The notes under the pieces: model-generated
What the model saw: only the letters and a program-made list of their open reading frames with translations
Told to the model about the DNA's origin: nothing
The model's database searches: none
NCBI GenBank assembly: GCA_036245525.1
Contig: BTPG01000001.1
Location: forward strand, 223,696,418-223,760,417
Source of the DNA: Semisulcospira habei
Taxonomy: Eukaryota; Mollusca; Gastropoda; Semisulcospiridae
Length of the DNA: 64,000 nt
Direction: 5' to 3'
Made by a program: the position numbers and the translations under genes
Shown: positions 12,101-56,479 of the stretch, one piece after another
How the letters are laid out: each line of letters starts with the position of its first letter
Position numbering within the stretch: the stretch's first letter is position 1

Positions 12101-15100
12101 TCGCAGAGTTGGAAAGACTGACAACCCAATGCGCAAAAGGGCATCGGACCGACGGGCCAACGGCGGCCGATTTCGGCCCGATGGGATGGACTTTGCGCAC
12201 GGGGAATGTGACAAAGTTTGAACTGTTTAATATTAAGTATAAAACATCATGTCCTAAAATATCGAGCGTTGAATCTTTCTCTCCTTTAAAATTTTCTGTA
12301 TGTAACCGCCTGGCGTCTGTGATAAATACTTGGCACTGAATGTCTCCTGTATACATGTTCTCGGTATGTCTTACAACAATTCTGTACACAAGTAATTGAA
12401 TTACGAGGTTAAAGTGAAGTAAAATTAAAAAAACTTCTGCTCATTTCCTCCTTTATTTATAGGAGAGTTCCACCGACAGGTGCAAGAGGTACACTGTAGT
12501 AGAAAAGCTGTTAGTGGTGTTTACTTGCATCAGTCACATGGATTGTGATCAGTCTTAGTTGAGGCGAGACAACATTGATTACCCCTTGTCATCGGCGAAT
12601 TTTAGCAATTAAACCCGCTCTGGAGAGATCGATTTAATTGCATTGTCTAAATAACAAACTATTACATGTTTATTATACACAGTCTTGAAATTGCATGCGT
12701 GCGACTGTGAAGTGTGGTTAAAACAAGCTTTTCAGCTGGGACGTGAAGGAGCAGGAAAAAGTCGACTGTGGAAACCAAAAGGTATAACAGACCCCTTGAC
12801 TGCTGCTGAAAATGATAATGATGATGACGATGACGATGATAATAATTACTATCTACGTTATAAGGACAATAGTAATACATTATTATTATTGTTATTGTTA
12901 TTGTTATTGTTATTGTTGTTATTGTTATTATTAAATCCTCTGCGTAGGTCCAGCATACTGGCGGTGACCCGGCGCGGGTCCGTCTCACACCGTACGGGTT
13001 CACCGTGTCCAAAGTCAACCTGTCTGATTCTGGCAATTACACTATAATCATCACCATTGCTGTTCGTGAGTCTGACCACGTGTCCTATGTCAACTACAGC
13101 CAGACCAGGACCCTGCGAGTGTTGCGTACGTATAACTGAACCCAGTAACTGCAAGGCCCTCGGGACGACTGACATCATCCCGAGTACCTTCTGCGTACGG
13201 GTCAGTCTGTCCAACCTTCCCTCATCCCATCCCAACCCCTTCATTCCATTCATCTCATCCCATCCATCGATTGATTGATTGAGTCATTGATTGATGATTA
13301 ATTGATTAATTGATTCATTCATTAATTGATTCATTCAGTGACTGATTTCATTGATTCATTGATTTATTTTATTCATGCATTGAATTCTTGCTTGTTTGAT
13401 TGATTTTCGATTTCAGAGGCACCAGTGATAAGCGGCTTCAGGCTGACCGCCTCCTTGATCCACCGCATGCGGAAACTACGACCAGTCGGGACCACTGAGG
13501 GTAGCGCGTGGCACATCGTACTATCTTGCGGGACCTTCATTAGCATGGGCTACCCTCCGGTCGATGTGTTTTGGATGGTAATATTTTTCTGCTATAACAT
13601 GGAAAAGCCTGTATGTGCAGTTTTCAGAAAAGCTTAATTTTCATTATTATACAATACAAATTTAGCTTTTAAAAAAATAATGGACATGCTGGCCTTCGAC
13701 ATAAAACGGCAGTATTAACCCTTTTAACCCCATGGCCGCATTTCACAAATTTGGAGGCGTCACCTAAGGAATTGTAAGATATAGGTAAACCATGCTAATT
13801 CAAGGGTAGTGCCAGATTAGCTTGGCGCCATCAGGCGCAAAGCTAATCTGGCACTACCCTTGAATTAGCGTGGCCCAGCCATCTCCGGTAGGGCGTCGGA
13901 GCCAAATGGGTGAATGACATTTATTTGTAACGGATTGAATCATGTCGTCATAGGCCAAAGATCACAGACCTAGTTGATTATATGGCTTTTGGTCTATGTC
14001 GACACGGTTCTCTCCCGGTTACTTGCGATTTTCCTACTTACAACTAAATGACGGGCCGTTCACCCAAGTTCCATAATTTTTGCTGTTTTTCTCATATACC
14101 ATGTTTTCAGTGGCATTTCTGCAGTCAAATGGCGATAGCCAGTGTGTCCATTTAAAAAAAAAAATAGAAAAGATAGATTTTCATTGCATAATAATGAAAA
14201 TCTCAAAAATGGAGATTTTGACTTTTGAAAATGACATATTTACTGTTTGCTAAATTGATAAAGATGCCATTTGACCACTATAACCTTTCACTTTGTAGAA
14301 CTGAATAACGCATGCTAATTTAACTTGATCTTCATAAATTTAAAAAAAAAAACCCACAGGGGTTGTCGAGCGATAACCGCGCACTGACACGCGGAGACGC
14401 TCGCTCCACAGAGATTGTATTGTATTGGGTGTGGTGGCGGTGAACACTCGGTTGCGCAGCGGTTGTCTCTCATTTCAGTACAGAGCTCGTAAGGCCCCTT
14501 TTTGATAAAGGCTGCGTGCAGACTAAACGAATAGCTCCCTTTAACCCTTTTCATCATGACACACCCATTGCTTGAAGTAAAGTTGACTAATAGTTCAAGG
14601 GTGGTGCCAGTATAGCTTGGCGCCTGAGGCGCCAAGCTATTCTGGCACCACCCTTGAACTAAAACTGTTGATCTATCTCCTAATCAGTAATGTAGCCTTT
14701 GTAGGACAATAAGGAAATTACAAAAAAATCAGCATCAGGATGTAATGGATTAACAAGGCCTTAAAAACTATTTACTCTATAGATGTTTTAGTGGTTCAGG
14801 TGTGTTTTGCGCGTGGTCAAATGCACATACAACATAGCTGCCCTTATTTGGCAAAAGCCAGTAAGATCATTTATAAGTCTGTTACTATTATTGTAATAGA
14901 CTTACGTAGTCACTTAACCCATTACATCCTGAAGCTGATTTTGTTTCAAAGTTGCTTATTGTCTTCTGAAGGCTACATTACAGATTAGGAGATAGATCAA
15001 TCATTTTAGTTCAAAGGCGGTGCCAGAATAGCTAGGCGCCTCAGGCGCCAAGCAGTTCTAGCACCACCCTTGAACTATCATAGTCAAATTAATTTCAAGC

Positions 15101-15931
15101 ATCCGTGTCTCGGGATGAAAAGGGTTAATGAAAAATCTTGCTTTTCTCCAAAACGGACTTGGTGGCTTTTGCGACATTACGACCCCTAGAGCAAAACGTC
15201 TTCGGGCCCACGACGGCCGCAGTGGGCCCGCGGAAAGCCGTGCCCTGGCAAACTGCGCCGTCGTGGGCCCGAGGACCTTTGCTTACCGGGGACTGACCAT
15301 GGTCCACGGTACGTTTACGTTCACAAAGACGTTTGAAGCACAAATTTGACCAACAACCCGAAAGGGACACTACCAAAGGAACGTATTTGTTCACATCTTT
15401 AAGTAGTCAAGTAGTCTTTACGTATATCCTGCATGAGTAATTCTAATACGTACAGTCATTGTGGTCCACTGGCATTTAGCAAAAAGAAAATAAAATTCCA
15501 CTGAAAGCATGGCGTCGTATTACTTAAATACAACAAACATATACTTGAGGTAACAATTGAAGTGTTCCCAATAACCAATTACCTCATGCATGTAATCGAC
15601 GACTGAGTGTAGACAACCCAGAAAGCAAAGGTCTTAGAGCTGGTTTCTCTTGTTTTGATTTCAGACGCCATCCGGGAATGTCTTTAACGGTAGCGAACAG
15701 TGTGAGAACGGGACTTGCTACATGAACGTGAACGTGGAGGATGCTGGTACCCGGTACACCGGACAATACGCGTGCTTCGTACCCGCGTTTCGGGACAGTG
15801 CCGTACGATGCGAGCTGTTCCCGTACAGATACTACGCCGCAGTCTTCATCACATCGGCTCAGATCAAGCAGATGATCGACTGGGTGCATGGCTGGGAAGC
15901 GGCACAGAAAGTTGTACAGGGAGCTCCGTAG
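6137..15931 (+). CDS. Secreted two-domain immunoglobulin-fold protein, complete gene
   Basis: Five coding exons join in phase: 6137-6194, 9719-9852, 12948-13125, 13417-13577 and 15665-15931 (798 bp, 265 residues). All introns are GT-AG. Residues 1-20 form a signal peptide with no charged residue. The first Ig-like domain (about 21-123) has Trp28, Cys41 and the LSDSGNYT motif (89-96), but the usual second cysteine after Tyr95 is absent. The second (about 125-240) has Cys161, Trp176 and the Y-x-C motif at 212-214, plus extra cysteines at 190, 195 and 226. Six N-glycosylation sequons are visible. There is no transmembrane segment or GPI-type tail, so secretion is inferred. Ig-fold secreted proteins in molluscs often act in recognition or signalling, but no specific family could be assigned. 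A second copy of the last exon lies at 723-971. The start is the first of two adjacent ATGs after a good acceptor at 6106-6107. Confidence 0.82.
6229..6286. repeat. G-rich low-complexity tract
   Basis: Runs of 10 to 15 G separated by GGGTTGAGGGTC, just inside intron 1. It could form a G-quadruplex or alter splicing, but that is only a possibility. Confidence 0.7.
6691..6919. repeat. Two family F hairpins flanking an inverted spacer
   Basis: Hairpins at 6691-6755 and 6855-6919 have arms starting CAAGAG and ending CTTGC. The spacer between them is itself inverted (GTGTTCACATTTTCTC against GAGAAAAAGTGAACAC), so the whole block folds at two levels. Confidence 0.65.
6926..7180 (+). repeat. SINE-like dispersed repeat, internally deleted copy
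   Basis: Starts at CACCCGGGTCTGCCCT and ends in an (AATC)n tail after AAGCAATGTACAAT. The middle is deleted relative to the full copy at 7876-8262. Confidence 0.65.
7181..7732. other. Intron 1 DNA with G-rich and TTA repeats, no gene
   Basis: Contains a GGGTGG-rich run at about 7520-7557 and an ATT/TTA repeat at about 7651-7705. Nothing else was recognised. Confidence 0.5.
7733..8502 (+). repeat. Cluster of three SINE-like repeat copies
   Basis: A 5' module (CCCGGGTCTGCCCTGGGG onward) occurs at about 7733 and 7876. A 3' module (GACCGGCTGGCGACATACAT through AAGCAATGTACAATCAA) ends at about 8260 and 8502. The full unit is about 385 bp. No tRNA-type B box was found, so the SINE label is provisional. 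Confidence 0.65.
8503..9718. other. Rest of intron 1, no gene recognised
   Basis: Contains an imperfect direct repeat with GGCTAAATTGGA at about 8952 and 8992, and a poly-G run at about 9118-9133. No exon-like segment was recognised. Confidence 0.5.
9719..9852 (+). CDS. Ig-fold gene exon 2, first Ig domain, N-terminal part
   Basis: Acceptor CATACAG precedes and donor GTTTGT follows. Encodes residues 20-64 with Trp28 and Cys41 and the NVT sequon. Enters in phase 1 and leaves in phase 0. Confidence 0.78.
9883..9975. repeat. Half copy of a family A hairpin element
   Basis: Begins TTAACTCATTCTGCCC and runs through AGTTCAAGGG to the GGCGCC core at about 9965-9970, then stops. The right arm is missing. 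It lies just downstream of exon 2. Confidence 0.7.
9976..11221. other. Intron 2 DNA, no gene recognised
   Basis: No coding segment with splice support was found. AT-rich unique-looking sequence. Confidence 0.45.
11222..11553 (+). repeat. SINE-like dispersed repeat, nearly full copy
   Basis: Same 5' and 3' modules as 7876-8262. The 3' end AAGCAATGTACAACC is followed by a short duplicate of itself. Confidence 0.65.
11934..11987. repeat. Family C short TTAA palindrome
   Basis: 54 bp from TTAACTCATTCGAGACGTGC to its near-perfect complement ending GAGTTAA. Related copies are at 21509-21559 and 60987-61063. Confidence 0.8.
12122..12202. repeat. Family E GC-rich palindrome
   Basis: Arms CCCAATGCGCAAAAGG and an imperfect complement (CTTTGCGCACGGGG) flank a centre with GGCCAACGGCGGCCG. 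Diverged copy of the element at 54897-54993. Confidence 0.6.
12885..12937. repeat. (TTATTG)n microsatellite at a splice acceptor
   Basis: T-rich repeat ending about 10 bp before the exon 3 acceptor, so it supplies most of the pyrimidine tract. A GAT repeat lies upstream at about 12810-12840. Confidence 0.7.
12948..13125 (+). CDS. Ig-fold gene exon 3, first Ig domain, C-terminal part
   Basis: Encodes residues 65-123 with the D-S-G-N-Y motif of Ig strand F. Acceptor is TGCGTAG, and its pyrimidine-rich region is formed largely by a TTATTG microsatellite. Donor GTACGT. Leaves in phase 1. Confidence 0.82.
13264..13385. repeat. ATTG/ATTC tetranucleotide-rich tract
   Basis: Imperfect ATTGATTG and ATTCATTC units fill much of the short intron between exons 3 and 4. 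Confidence 0.8.
13417..13577 (+). CDS. Ig-fold gene exon 4, second Ig domain, N-terminal part
   Basis: Acceptor TTTCAG and donor GTAATA. Encodes residues 124-177 with VLSCG (Cys161) and VFWM (Trp176). Leaves in phase 0, which matches exon 5. Confidence 0.78.
13715..13914. repeat. Family A hairpin element (subfamily A2)
   Basis: Starts TTAACCC and ends GGGTGAA, a mutated TTAA. Arms of about 35 nt surround the GGCGCC core at about 13827. Lies in intron 4. Confidence 0.8.
13926..14540. other. Intron 4 DNA, no gene recognised
   Basis: AT-rich, with a short A run at 14153-14165. No exon-like segment was seen. Confidence 0.4.
14541..14753. repeat. Family A hairpin element (subfamily A3)
   Basis: TTAACCC at the left and GGATTAA at the right, with a 34-nt inverted arm around GGCGCC. 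Its outer arms match those of 14914-15128 in the opposite orientation. Confidence 0.85.
14914..15128. repeat. Family A hairpin element (subfamily A3, inverted relative to its neighbour)
   Basis: TTAACCCATTACATCC at the left and GGGTTAA at the right, 215 bp. It is the duplicate of the truncated element at the start of the window. Confidence 0.85.
15204..15295. repeat. Family E GC-rich palindrome, duplicate copy
   Basis: Same block as 197-290 in the first unit. Confidence 0.6.
15665..15931 (+). CDS. Ig-fold gene exon 5, second Ig domain, C-terminal part and stop
   Basis: Acceptor ATTTCAG. Encodes residues 178-265 with the T-G-Q-Y-A-C strand-F motif and ends Q-G-A-P then TAG. Nearly identical to the upstream paralogous exon at 723-971, apart from a six-codon insertion and scattered substitutions. 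Confidence 0.85.
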   Translation, partial: TPSGNVFNGSEQCENGTCYMNVNVEDAGTRYTGQYACFVPAFRDSAVRCELFPYRYYAAVFITSAQIKQMIDWVHGWEAAQKVVQGAP

Positions 15932-16517
15932 GGTGTTGAGAAGATGTACAGCAGTATACTCCCTCCGCCCCCAATCATAATCTCCCCGCCCCTTCCCCCC
16001 CCCCCCCAACCCACCACGCCACCCCTCTCCCCCATTATTACTCGCCCTTCAACACGGGAAGCTGAGACCAAAAGAACGGCTACTGGAGTCATTATGTACA
16101 GCTACCCAATTAGCAAAAAGTCACGGTCTTCAAATCCACGACGGCCGCAGTGGGCTCGAGGACCTTTGCTTACTGGGTAGGATCCGGCTCCCACCCCACC
16201 CCACCCCAAACACACCTCCATCCGCACCCGACCTCTGCTCACCTCCGTCACCATAACTGACACCAAATCCACCCGGTAGCACTTCAGATACATCCTGTTG
16301 AAACGGGGCCATCACTCCTTCGTCAAATGAGGCAGGCATGGGTTGATGGCGTTGTTAGAACAATACACGCCCTGAATGTTTCTGAGGACCCGACTCTGCA
16401 AATGGCCGCGACTGTGAGCTGTGATTGTGGGATTTGTTTAGATTATTCCAAAGCTCTTGGAAAATGGTTAAAAACATTTGTTATTGTGATTGCTTTTGAG
16501 AGTTGTGAGCAGCTTTC

Positions 16518-16523
16518 AATAAA
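16518..16523 (+). terminator. Poly(A) signal AATAAA of the complete Ig-fold gene
   Basis: Lies about 590 bp past the stop codon and is followed by a GT-rich stretch. The same sequence context is found at 1605 in the paralogue. Confidence 0.6.
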
Positions 16524-17270
16524 TTTGTACATGAAAGTGTCTGTGTTTGCGTCTGAGCGACGGTGGGCGATTGGCATGAGACCGACTCGGACGGTGTGTG
16601 TGTCGGAGCGATGCGGGTGATTGGCATAAAACTGACTCTGACGGCGAAAATATAAGCATACACCATTGAAATTGTTTCGTTTTTTAAAAAATCTTCCTTT
16701 GCAGTAAGGAGTGAACTTGTAACTGCGGAACTTGCTATCAATTCCGAAAATGAGTCTGTCTTATAACTCCTTCAAGGCGCCCGCATCAATATCTGCGGAA
16801 GTGTCTTACAGCGTTGCTGGCGGCAACGCTATACGACATTTTCGCAGCTATTGATGCTGGGTACCTTCAATGAGTTCAGCAATGGAGATTATTCGTTCAA
16901 AGCATCAACTTTGGGAAAGAAAAAATAAAGTCCGTCCGTTTTTGGTGATCCCTTTGAAATGAACATCCCTGACACAGCACGCCTGCCAGTTACCCTTTTC
17001 GTCCAGATGTAAGGTCTGTCTAAAGTCTCGCTTTCATCATGGATGATGTAGCACCGCCCAGAAAACGCCGGATAGGATAAGAATGCAATAAAAACAATAT
17101 CGCAACAGCCGCTCTTCGACGCTAACCCACCAGGTCACGGTGACAGTGTTTGAGGTGCCAAGACGATTTCATTGTCTCCTGAATGCCGTTAGCAGCAGGT
17201 CTAACTTGTAGGACCAGAATGCTCCTATTAACCCCTTCACTGCCGAGAAAAACTAGACACCACACTACTG

Positions 17271-17335
17271 CAAGAGTTATATATCCTCATGAGCCACCGC
17301 AATTGCGGGGGCTCTTGAGGATCTATGCCCCTTGC
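17271..17335. repeat. Family F hairpin
   Basis: CAAGAG...CCTCATGAGCC with the complement GGGGCTCTTGAGG...CTTGC around a CGCAATTGCG centre. Confidence 0.7.
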
Positions 17336-17391
17336 CTAAACCACTTTGTATATCTCTTCTTCATGGGACGGCTGGAGCCCTTTCGCTATGA

Positions 17392-17392
<1 letters not shown>

Positions 17393-17437
<45 letters not shown>

Positions 17438-17976
17438 ATTTATATCGCGCTTAATCGTAATCGAAAGCTCTAAGCGCTTTACAGTCTGTACACAAAAATA
17501 AAAATACAATGAAATAATTATGCACATAACAAACAAAACACAATACCCGAACACACCACTTTTACAATGAACTAAACAGCAATGCAAACATAATAATTTA
17601 TGTTCTAATTAACATTCAGTCTAAACAAGGAGGATTACAGAACTACAACTATGGCATCAAACACTAGCAGTTATTCAAAGTAAAGCTTAAAGAGGTGAGC
17701 TTTCAACGACCTCTTGAAGTCGGAGACAGACTCACTGTTTCTAACCTCAAGAGGCAGTGTATTCCATAACACTAGGGCTTGATAAACAAAAGTGCGCTGA
17801 CCAAATGTTTTAGTTTGGACAGTAGGTACACACAACATCCGTTTATCAGAAGAGGAGCGGAGCTCACTGAATTGACAAATTTCATACGTGCAATGTCCGT
17901 ACAGTGGCAGTGAATGGTCAGTTGATCGGCTTCTTCCATCCATGTGCCCATAGCCCCTTCTTACTGCCAGAAACAC
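17393..17976 (-). mobile_element. 3' end of a LINE with (AAT)n tail
   Basis: The - strand open frame 17976-17671 ends with a pattern common at LINE reverse-transcriptase C-termini: TFGQRTFVYQALVLWNTLP followed by FKRSLKAHLFKLYF and a stop. Downstream is the widespread invertebrate tail with AGCGCTTAGAGC and TATAAATACTCA followed by an (ATT)n run at 17393-17433. The 5' part of the element is missing. Confidence 0.75.
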
Positions 17977-18129
17977 AAATGCTCATGTACCCTTACAGGC
18001 TATCTGGGCCCTTGAGAATCTGTTCATTTTGCTGGCAGCGTCTGGCATTATTCACACGTTCTTGAGACTGTCCGGTTTGTATACTGACCAGCAAAAGGAA
18101 CGTGACATTTTTGGAATCGTGGGAAACAT

Positions 18130-18343
18130 TTAACTCGTTCAGCTCGACGACCGTATTTCCCAAATTTTGGAGGCGTCATCTAACGACTACGCACATGTTG
18201 CAGGAGATGGATCGACCATGATAATTCAAGGGTAGTGCCAGATAAGCTTGACGCCGACAGGCGCCAAGCTAATCTGGCACTACCCTTGAATTATCATGGT
18301 CGACTCACATCCTGCTGTAGTGCGTCAGGGCTGAGTGGGTTGA
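18130..18343. repeat. Family A hairpin element (subfamily A2)
   Basis: 214 bp from TTAACTCGTTCAG to GAGTGGGTTGA (right TTAA mutated). Nearly perfect arms around GGCGCC. Confidence 0.85.
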
Positions 18344-18454
18344 GTTCCCGCCTGTGCAGGGATGACGATCTACATCTTGCGGGACGTGTGGGTGTGTGGT
18401 GTTCGCTGTATCCCGGAAGTGATGTTTGTTTGTTTGTGTGTCAGGGTGTGCTTG

Positions 18455-18500
18455 CGTGTGCTTGCGTGTGTGTGTGCACACGCGTGTGTGTGTGTGTGCA

Positions 18501-18538
<38 letters not shown>

Positions 18539-18550
18539 TGTGTGCGCGCG
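18455..18550. repeat. GT-rich microsatellite
   Basis: Interrupted GT runs with CACACGCG and GCACACGTG palindromic breaks. Confidence 0.85.
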
Positions 18551-18555
18551 TGAAT

Positions 18556-19023
18556 GTCTGAATTTTAAACGCTTGGCAGTAACCTTTTTTGATATGTTTG
18601 AATCAAAACATAGTTACACAAAACAACGTTACATCTCAATCATTTATTGCCATTTGGATACAATACTTCGAGCTGAAAAGTGAAAGTTTATTCTTGACGC
18701 TATATTCACACCACACAAAATGTATACAAAATGGCAGTCACTGCCAAAGCTAAAATGTACAAATAAATTACATATCACACAATACAACAACATGAATGTC
18801 CTATTGTTTACAACAAAAGACATAAAAATAGAGAATAAAACACAGTAAAGAACAAGTAAACCTGAGACATGCCATCAATAATAAACATAATGTTTGTTAT
18901 TTCCACTGCTGATAGCTGTATACCGTTGTCAGATAGAATATGTTAAAACAATACTTACTAGGTACTCTTAATACTGATTAGAGTCATAACTGGCACAAAA
19001 TCAATGTAAATTTGACACTTACC
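18556..19023. other. AT-rich DNA, no gene recognised
   Basis: No coding or repeat structure supported. Confidence 0.4.
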
Positions 19024-19113
19024 TTAACCCATTGCGTGTCGGTAGCAGTTTTAGTCACGATGATTCCTACAGGAATCATCGCGACTAAAACCGATTCCGA
19101 CACGCAAAGAGTT
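19024..19113. repeat. Family B TTAA hairpin
   Basis: 90 bp from TTAACCCATTGCGTGTCGG to CCGACACGCAAAGAGTTAA. The centre GATGATTCCTACAGGAATCAT is a perfect palindrome apart from its middle. Confidence 0.85.
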
Positions 19114-19974
19114 AAACGATGCAGAACTAGGAATTAACGAAGCCAATAAATATTTGATAAAGCATACGTATGCAAGCACACAGATACGGTGTAGCAACAA
19201 AACGATAAGACTAAAAGCAATTTTCTTAGTTTTAAATACTCAGCCTACAAAAATACAGCACAGCCAGTGCATCAAACTTTGCCGTAACTGATACAAGGCG
19301 CCCAGTATCCATAGCTGCTAAAATGTGGCGTAGCGTTGCCTGCTATACGACACTTCCACAGCGATTTACGACACTTTCGCAGCCTTAAATAATTTCAGAT
19401 TTATGAATTCCAGAAAAAAGTGACTGGCAAGAATGTCAAATGCACGAAAACAACCAACAGGGACAAAAAACAAACAAAACGCTTCACAAAGGGTAAAACA
19501 AAAGAATGTTTTGGTCATCACAAAAATAAACGTATATCATTCACGATAAATACATATTTTTGAAATACTAGGCAAGAACCAAACAACCAGAACCTGAACC
19601 AAAACACACACACGCACGCACACACACACGCACGCACGCACATGCGCGCACACACGCATACACACAAATCAATGAGCATAAAATTAGCTAAGTACGTGTG
19701 TTTTTAGTCTGTGATTTTGAACCCTACGCACTAACCAGTGCACACTGTGTTACATATTACGGGACTATCTAACTAATCACGGCTCAAAAGTGTTTTTTGC
19801 GCTTGCAAGATGATGAATTCAAACAATCGTCTCTTCCCTGCCGATAGAAGTGAAACAAATTACTGGAATGAGGTATCATGGACTATTGTCCTGAAAGACA
19901 CTGACTGAACGACACATTCCACTGGAGCCTGCGGCATGATGTGTAAATAGATCATCATGAGCCCGAGGATTCTA

Positions 19975-20039
19975 CAAGAGGCATAGATCTTCATGAGCCC
20001 CCGCAGATGCGGGGGCTCATGAGGATCTATACCTCTTGC
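19975..20039. repeat. Family F hairpin
   Basis: Counterpart of 2687-2750. Arms are nearly perfect here, around CCCCCGCAGATGCGGGGG. Confidence 0.8.
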
Positions 20040-20098
20040 AGTCGTGTGTTTTACACTATGTCCCGGAAGCGAAGACTAGAGGTTAACGTGTTATATGA

Positions 20099-20781
20099 AT
20101 TGGACACTGGCAGTTTACACGCACGCTGGTACAGCATGGGCGGTTGCAGGACGGGTGTTTCTTGAACATGAAGAGACATTTTGGTACGTCATCTGTGACT
20201 GGCTTGCTTTGACGCTCCTTCTGGTTGAATTGTTCTCGTTTGGCGGGTTTCTGTCGCTTGAACAACGCTGTGGACTTCAGATTGATGGTCGTCTGTTTAG
20301 GAGCCTGAAGAGGTGCTGTAATTTCACGAGGGAAAAAAAAAAGAAGTTTATTGCTATCACTGTGTTTTTACTTTAAAGCTCAGGTAAGGTAGCCGTCGTA
20401 AGTGGGAGAGGGTGTGTGTGTGTGTGTGTGTGTGTGCGTTAAGAGTCCCTTTTCCGTTTGGGCCAATTGCTTAAAGGGACAATGAGCACGTCGATAGTTA
20501 GCGAAAGTGCTTTCCAGTCTTTAAAAAATCAAGCGCTTTTGAAAAGGTAGTATGGGTGGGGTGGGGGGGGGGGAAGGGGGGTGGGGGAGGGGGGCACAGA
20601 CAGAAAGACAGAAGAAAGGAAGAATCAAAATTTAAAGGCAGCGATCATTTTTCGTTGACCGACATGTCTAAAAGACATGAGGGGTGGGGTTGGTGGAATG
20701 AGAGGGGGAGTATATCTGTACACATTTTCGACTTGGACTTCGTTAATTTCCTTGATATTATCTCTCTATTCTCCTTCACAT
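20099..20781. other. Intergenic DNA between convergent genes, no gene
   Basis: Contains a GT run at about 20411-20437 and a G-rich run at about 20550-20596. The + open frame at 20095-20376 has no domain or splice support. Confidence 0.45.
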
Positions 20782-20787
20782 TTTATT
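20782..20787 (-). terminator. Possible poly(A) signal of the CUB/sushi gene
   Basis: AATAAA on the - strand about 330 bp past the predicted stop at 21119. It would give a 3' UTR containing a whole hairpin element. Weakly supported. Confidence 0.35.
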
Positions 20788-21118
20788 CTTTTTTTCCACC
20801 AGGAGTTTCCAGAACACCTACTAGACACCGACTAGTCCCACGCCGATTCCCAACCTTTGATTTCTTATCTGTTGAACTCTGACACGATACCGCTCGGTGG
20901 AAAATACCCGTAGCCGGCCGCGATATCGAACGATATAGTCTATAGTAGTCAGGTGATTAACTCATTCCACACCAGGACCGAAATCGTCCAGTTTTGAAGT
21001 TGCCCTCTGAAGGATTGTATTACAATTCTAGAGAGATCGAGCATGATAGTTCGAGGGTGGTGCCAGAATAGCTTGGCGCCTATGGGCGCCAAGCTATTCT
21101 GGCACCACCCTCGAACTA

Positions 21119-55503
<34,385 letters not shown>

Positions 55504-56135
55504 CTCCGTCTCTGGGCTGTCTGTGCTTCTGAAGTGGGGAAAAAAACACAACAAAAACATTTTTCTGTACAAGGGAAATTCGCACTGAATATACGACAAC
55601 AACTAGAGAACGCGAAATTCAAAGTTCCAAGACTGCATTTCTTTTATCCAGTATTCGGGTATGAAGGAAAGATATCAATCACAAGTTTGATGCATATTCG
55701 CTTATATGCACCCCTGATTTCACTGCTTGCTTTCCGGTACAGTGACATCACAAAGCACACAATCGTTTGCCGCTCTGGCAGCATTCTTATATCTAAATTT
55801 CCTCTTGATAATTAAGACAGATCGATTTAGCTCAACTGTTGGTCAGACTTTTTAAAATTTCCTTTAACAAAAATAGCAGGGGCAGTAGTGTAGAGCAGGA
55901 AAATTGAAAAAGAAAGAAAAACGATCGTCATATCTCTCTTGTTTTCAAATATACGAAATGAACGCGTCATTTTTTGACAAACATAACAAAAGAAAAGTCG
56001 ACACCCCAAGAAAAAATGATCACCCAAGTTAATCGCTGTACGCATACCAGTATGTACAGTGTATTATAAAAATAATAATTTGTCATAAAAACAATATTAT
56101 AAAACATTATTTGTTAGCATGATATCTTTACTTAC

Positions 56136-56245
56136 AAGTGTAAGCTTCTTTCCAACACCGTCATATAGCTGGCGTCTGGTTTCGGATAAACCCATCTCAG
56201 AGCCTCAGACTTATATACTCTTGTATCTTCCTGGTTACTCCCATC
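56136..56245 (-). other. Candidate 5' non-coding exon of the CUB/sushi gene
   Basis: On the - strand, a strong donor GTAAGT follows 56136 and an acceptor-like TTTGACTCTAG precedes 56245. It lies about 600 bp upstream of the signal-peptide exon, whose own acceptor demands an upstream exon. It could also be read as a coding exon (37 open codons), but its phase does not fit the known exons. The diverged duplicate at about 59,140-59,235 has lost both sites. Confidence 0.3.
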
Positions 56246-56265
56246 CTAGAGTCAAAGGTCAGTTA

Positions 56266-56479
56266 TTAACTCATTCTACCCCAACACCGAAATCCCCAAA
56301 TTTTGCCGTTGTCCTCTGAAGACTGCACTCTAGTGCAGGACATAGATCGACCATGATAGTTCAAGGGTGATGCCAGAATAGCTTGGCGCCCATAGGCGCC
56401 AAGCTATTCTGGCATCACCCTTGAACTATCATGGTCGATCCTTATCTTGCTGTGGTGTGTCTGGGGTAGAAAGAGTTAA
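56266..56479. repeat. Family A hairpin element (subfamily A1) with paralogous empty site
   Basis: 214 bp from TTAACTCATTCTACCCC to GGGTAGAAAGAGTTAA. The matching place in unit 2 (59246-59249) has one TTAA and no element. Confidence 0.9.

Larger units (their letters stand above)
15129..20098. other. Second unit of a tandem duplication (similar to about 145-2811)
   Basis: Aligned blocks include the intron end, last exon, 3' UTR, poly(A) site, family D element and family F hairpin. About 2.5 kb (about 16,920-19,420) is present only here. It contains a LINE tail, hairpins and microsatellites, so it is either an insertion here or a deletion in unit 1. Confidence 0.75.

Noticed and set aside
55827..56045. 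- strand frame with a signal-peptide-like MTIVFLSFSIFLLYTT
   Set aside because: No donor with the right phase follows, and the exon at 55437-55503 provides a signal peptide that fits the chain exactly.
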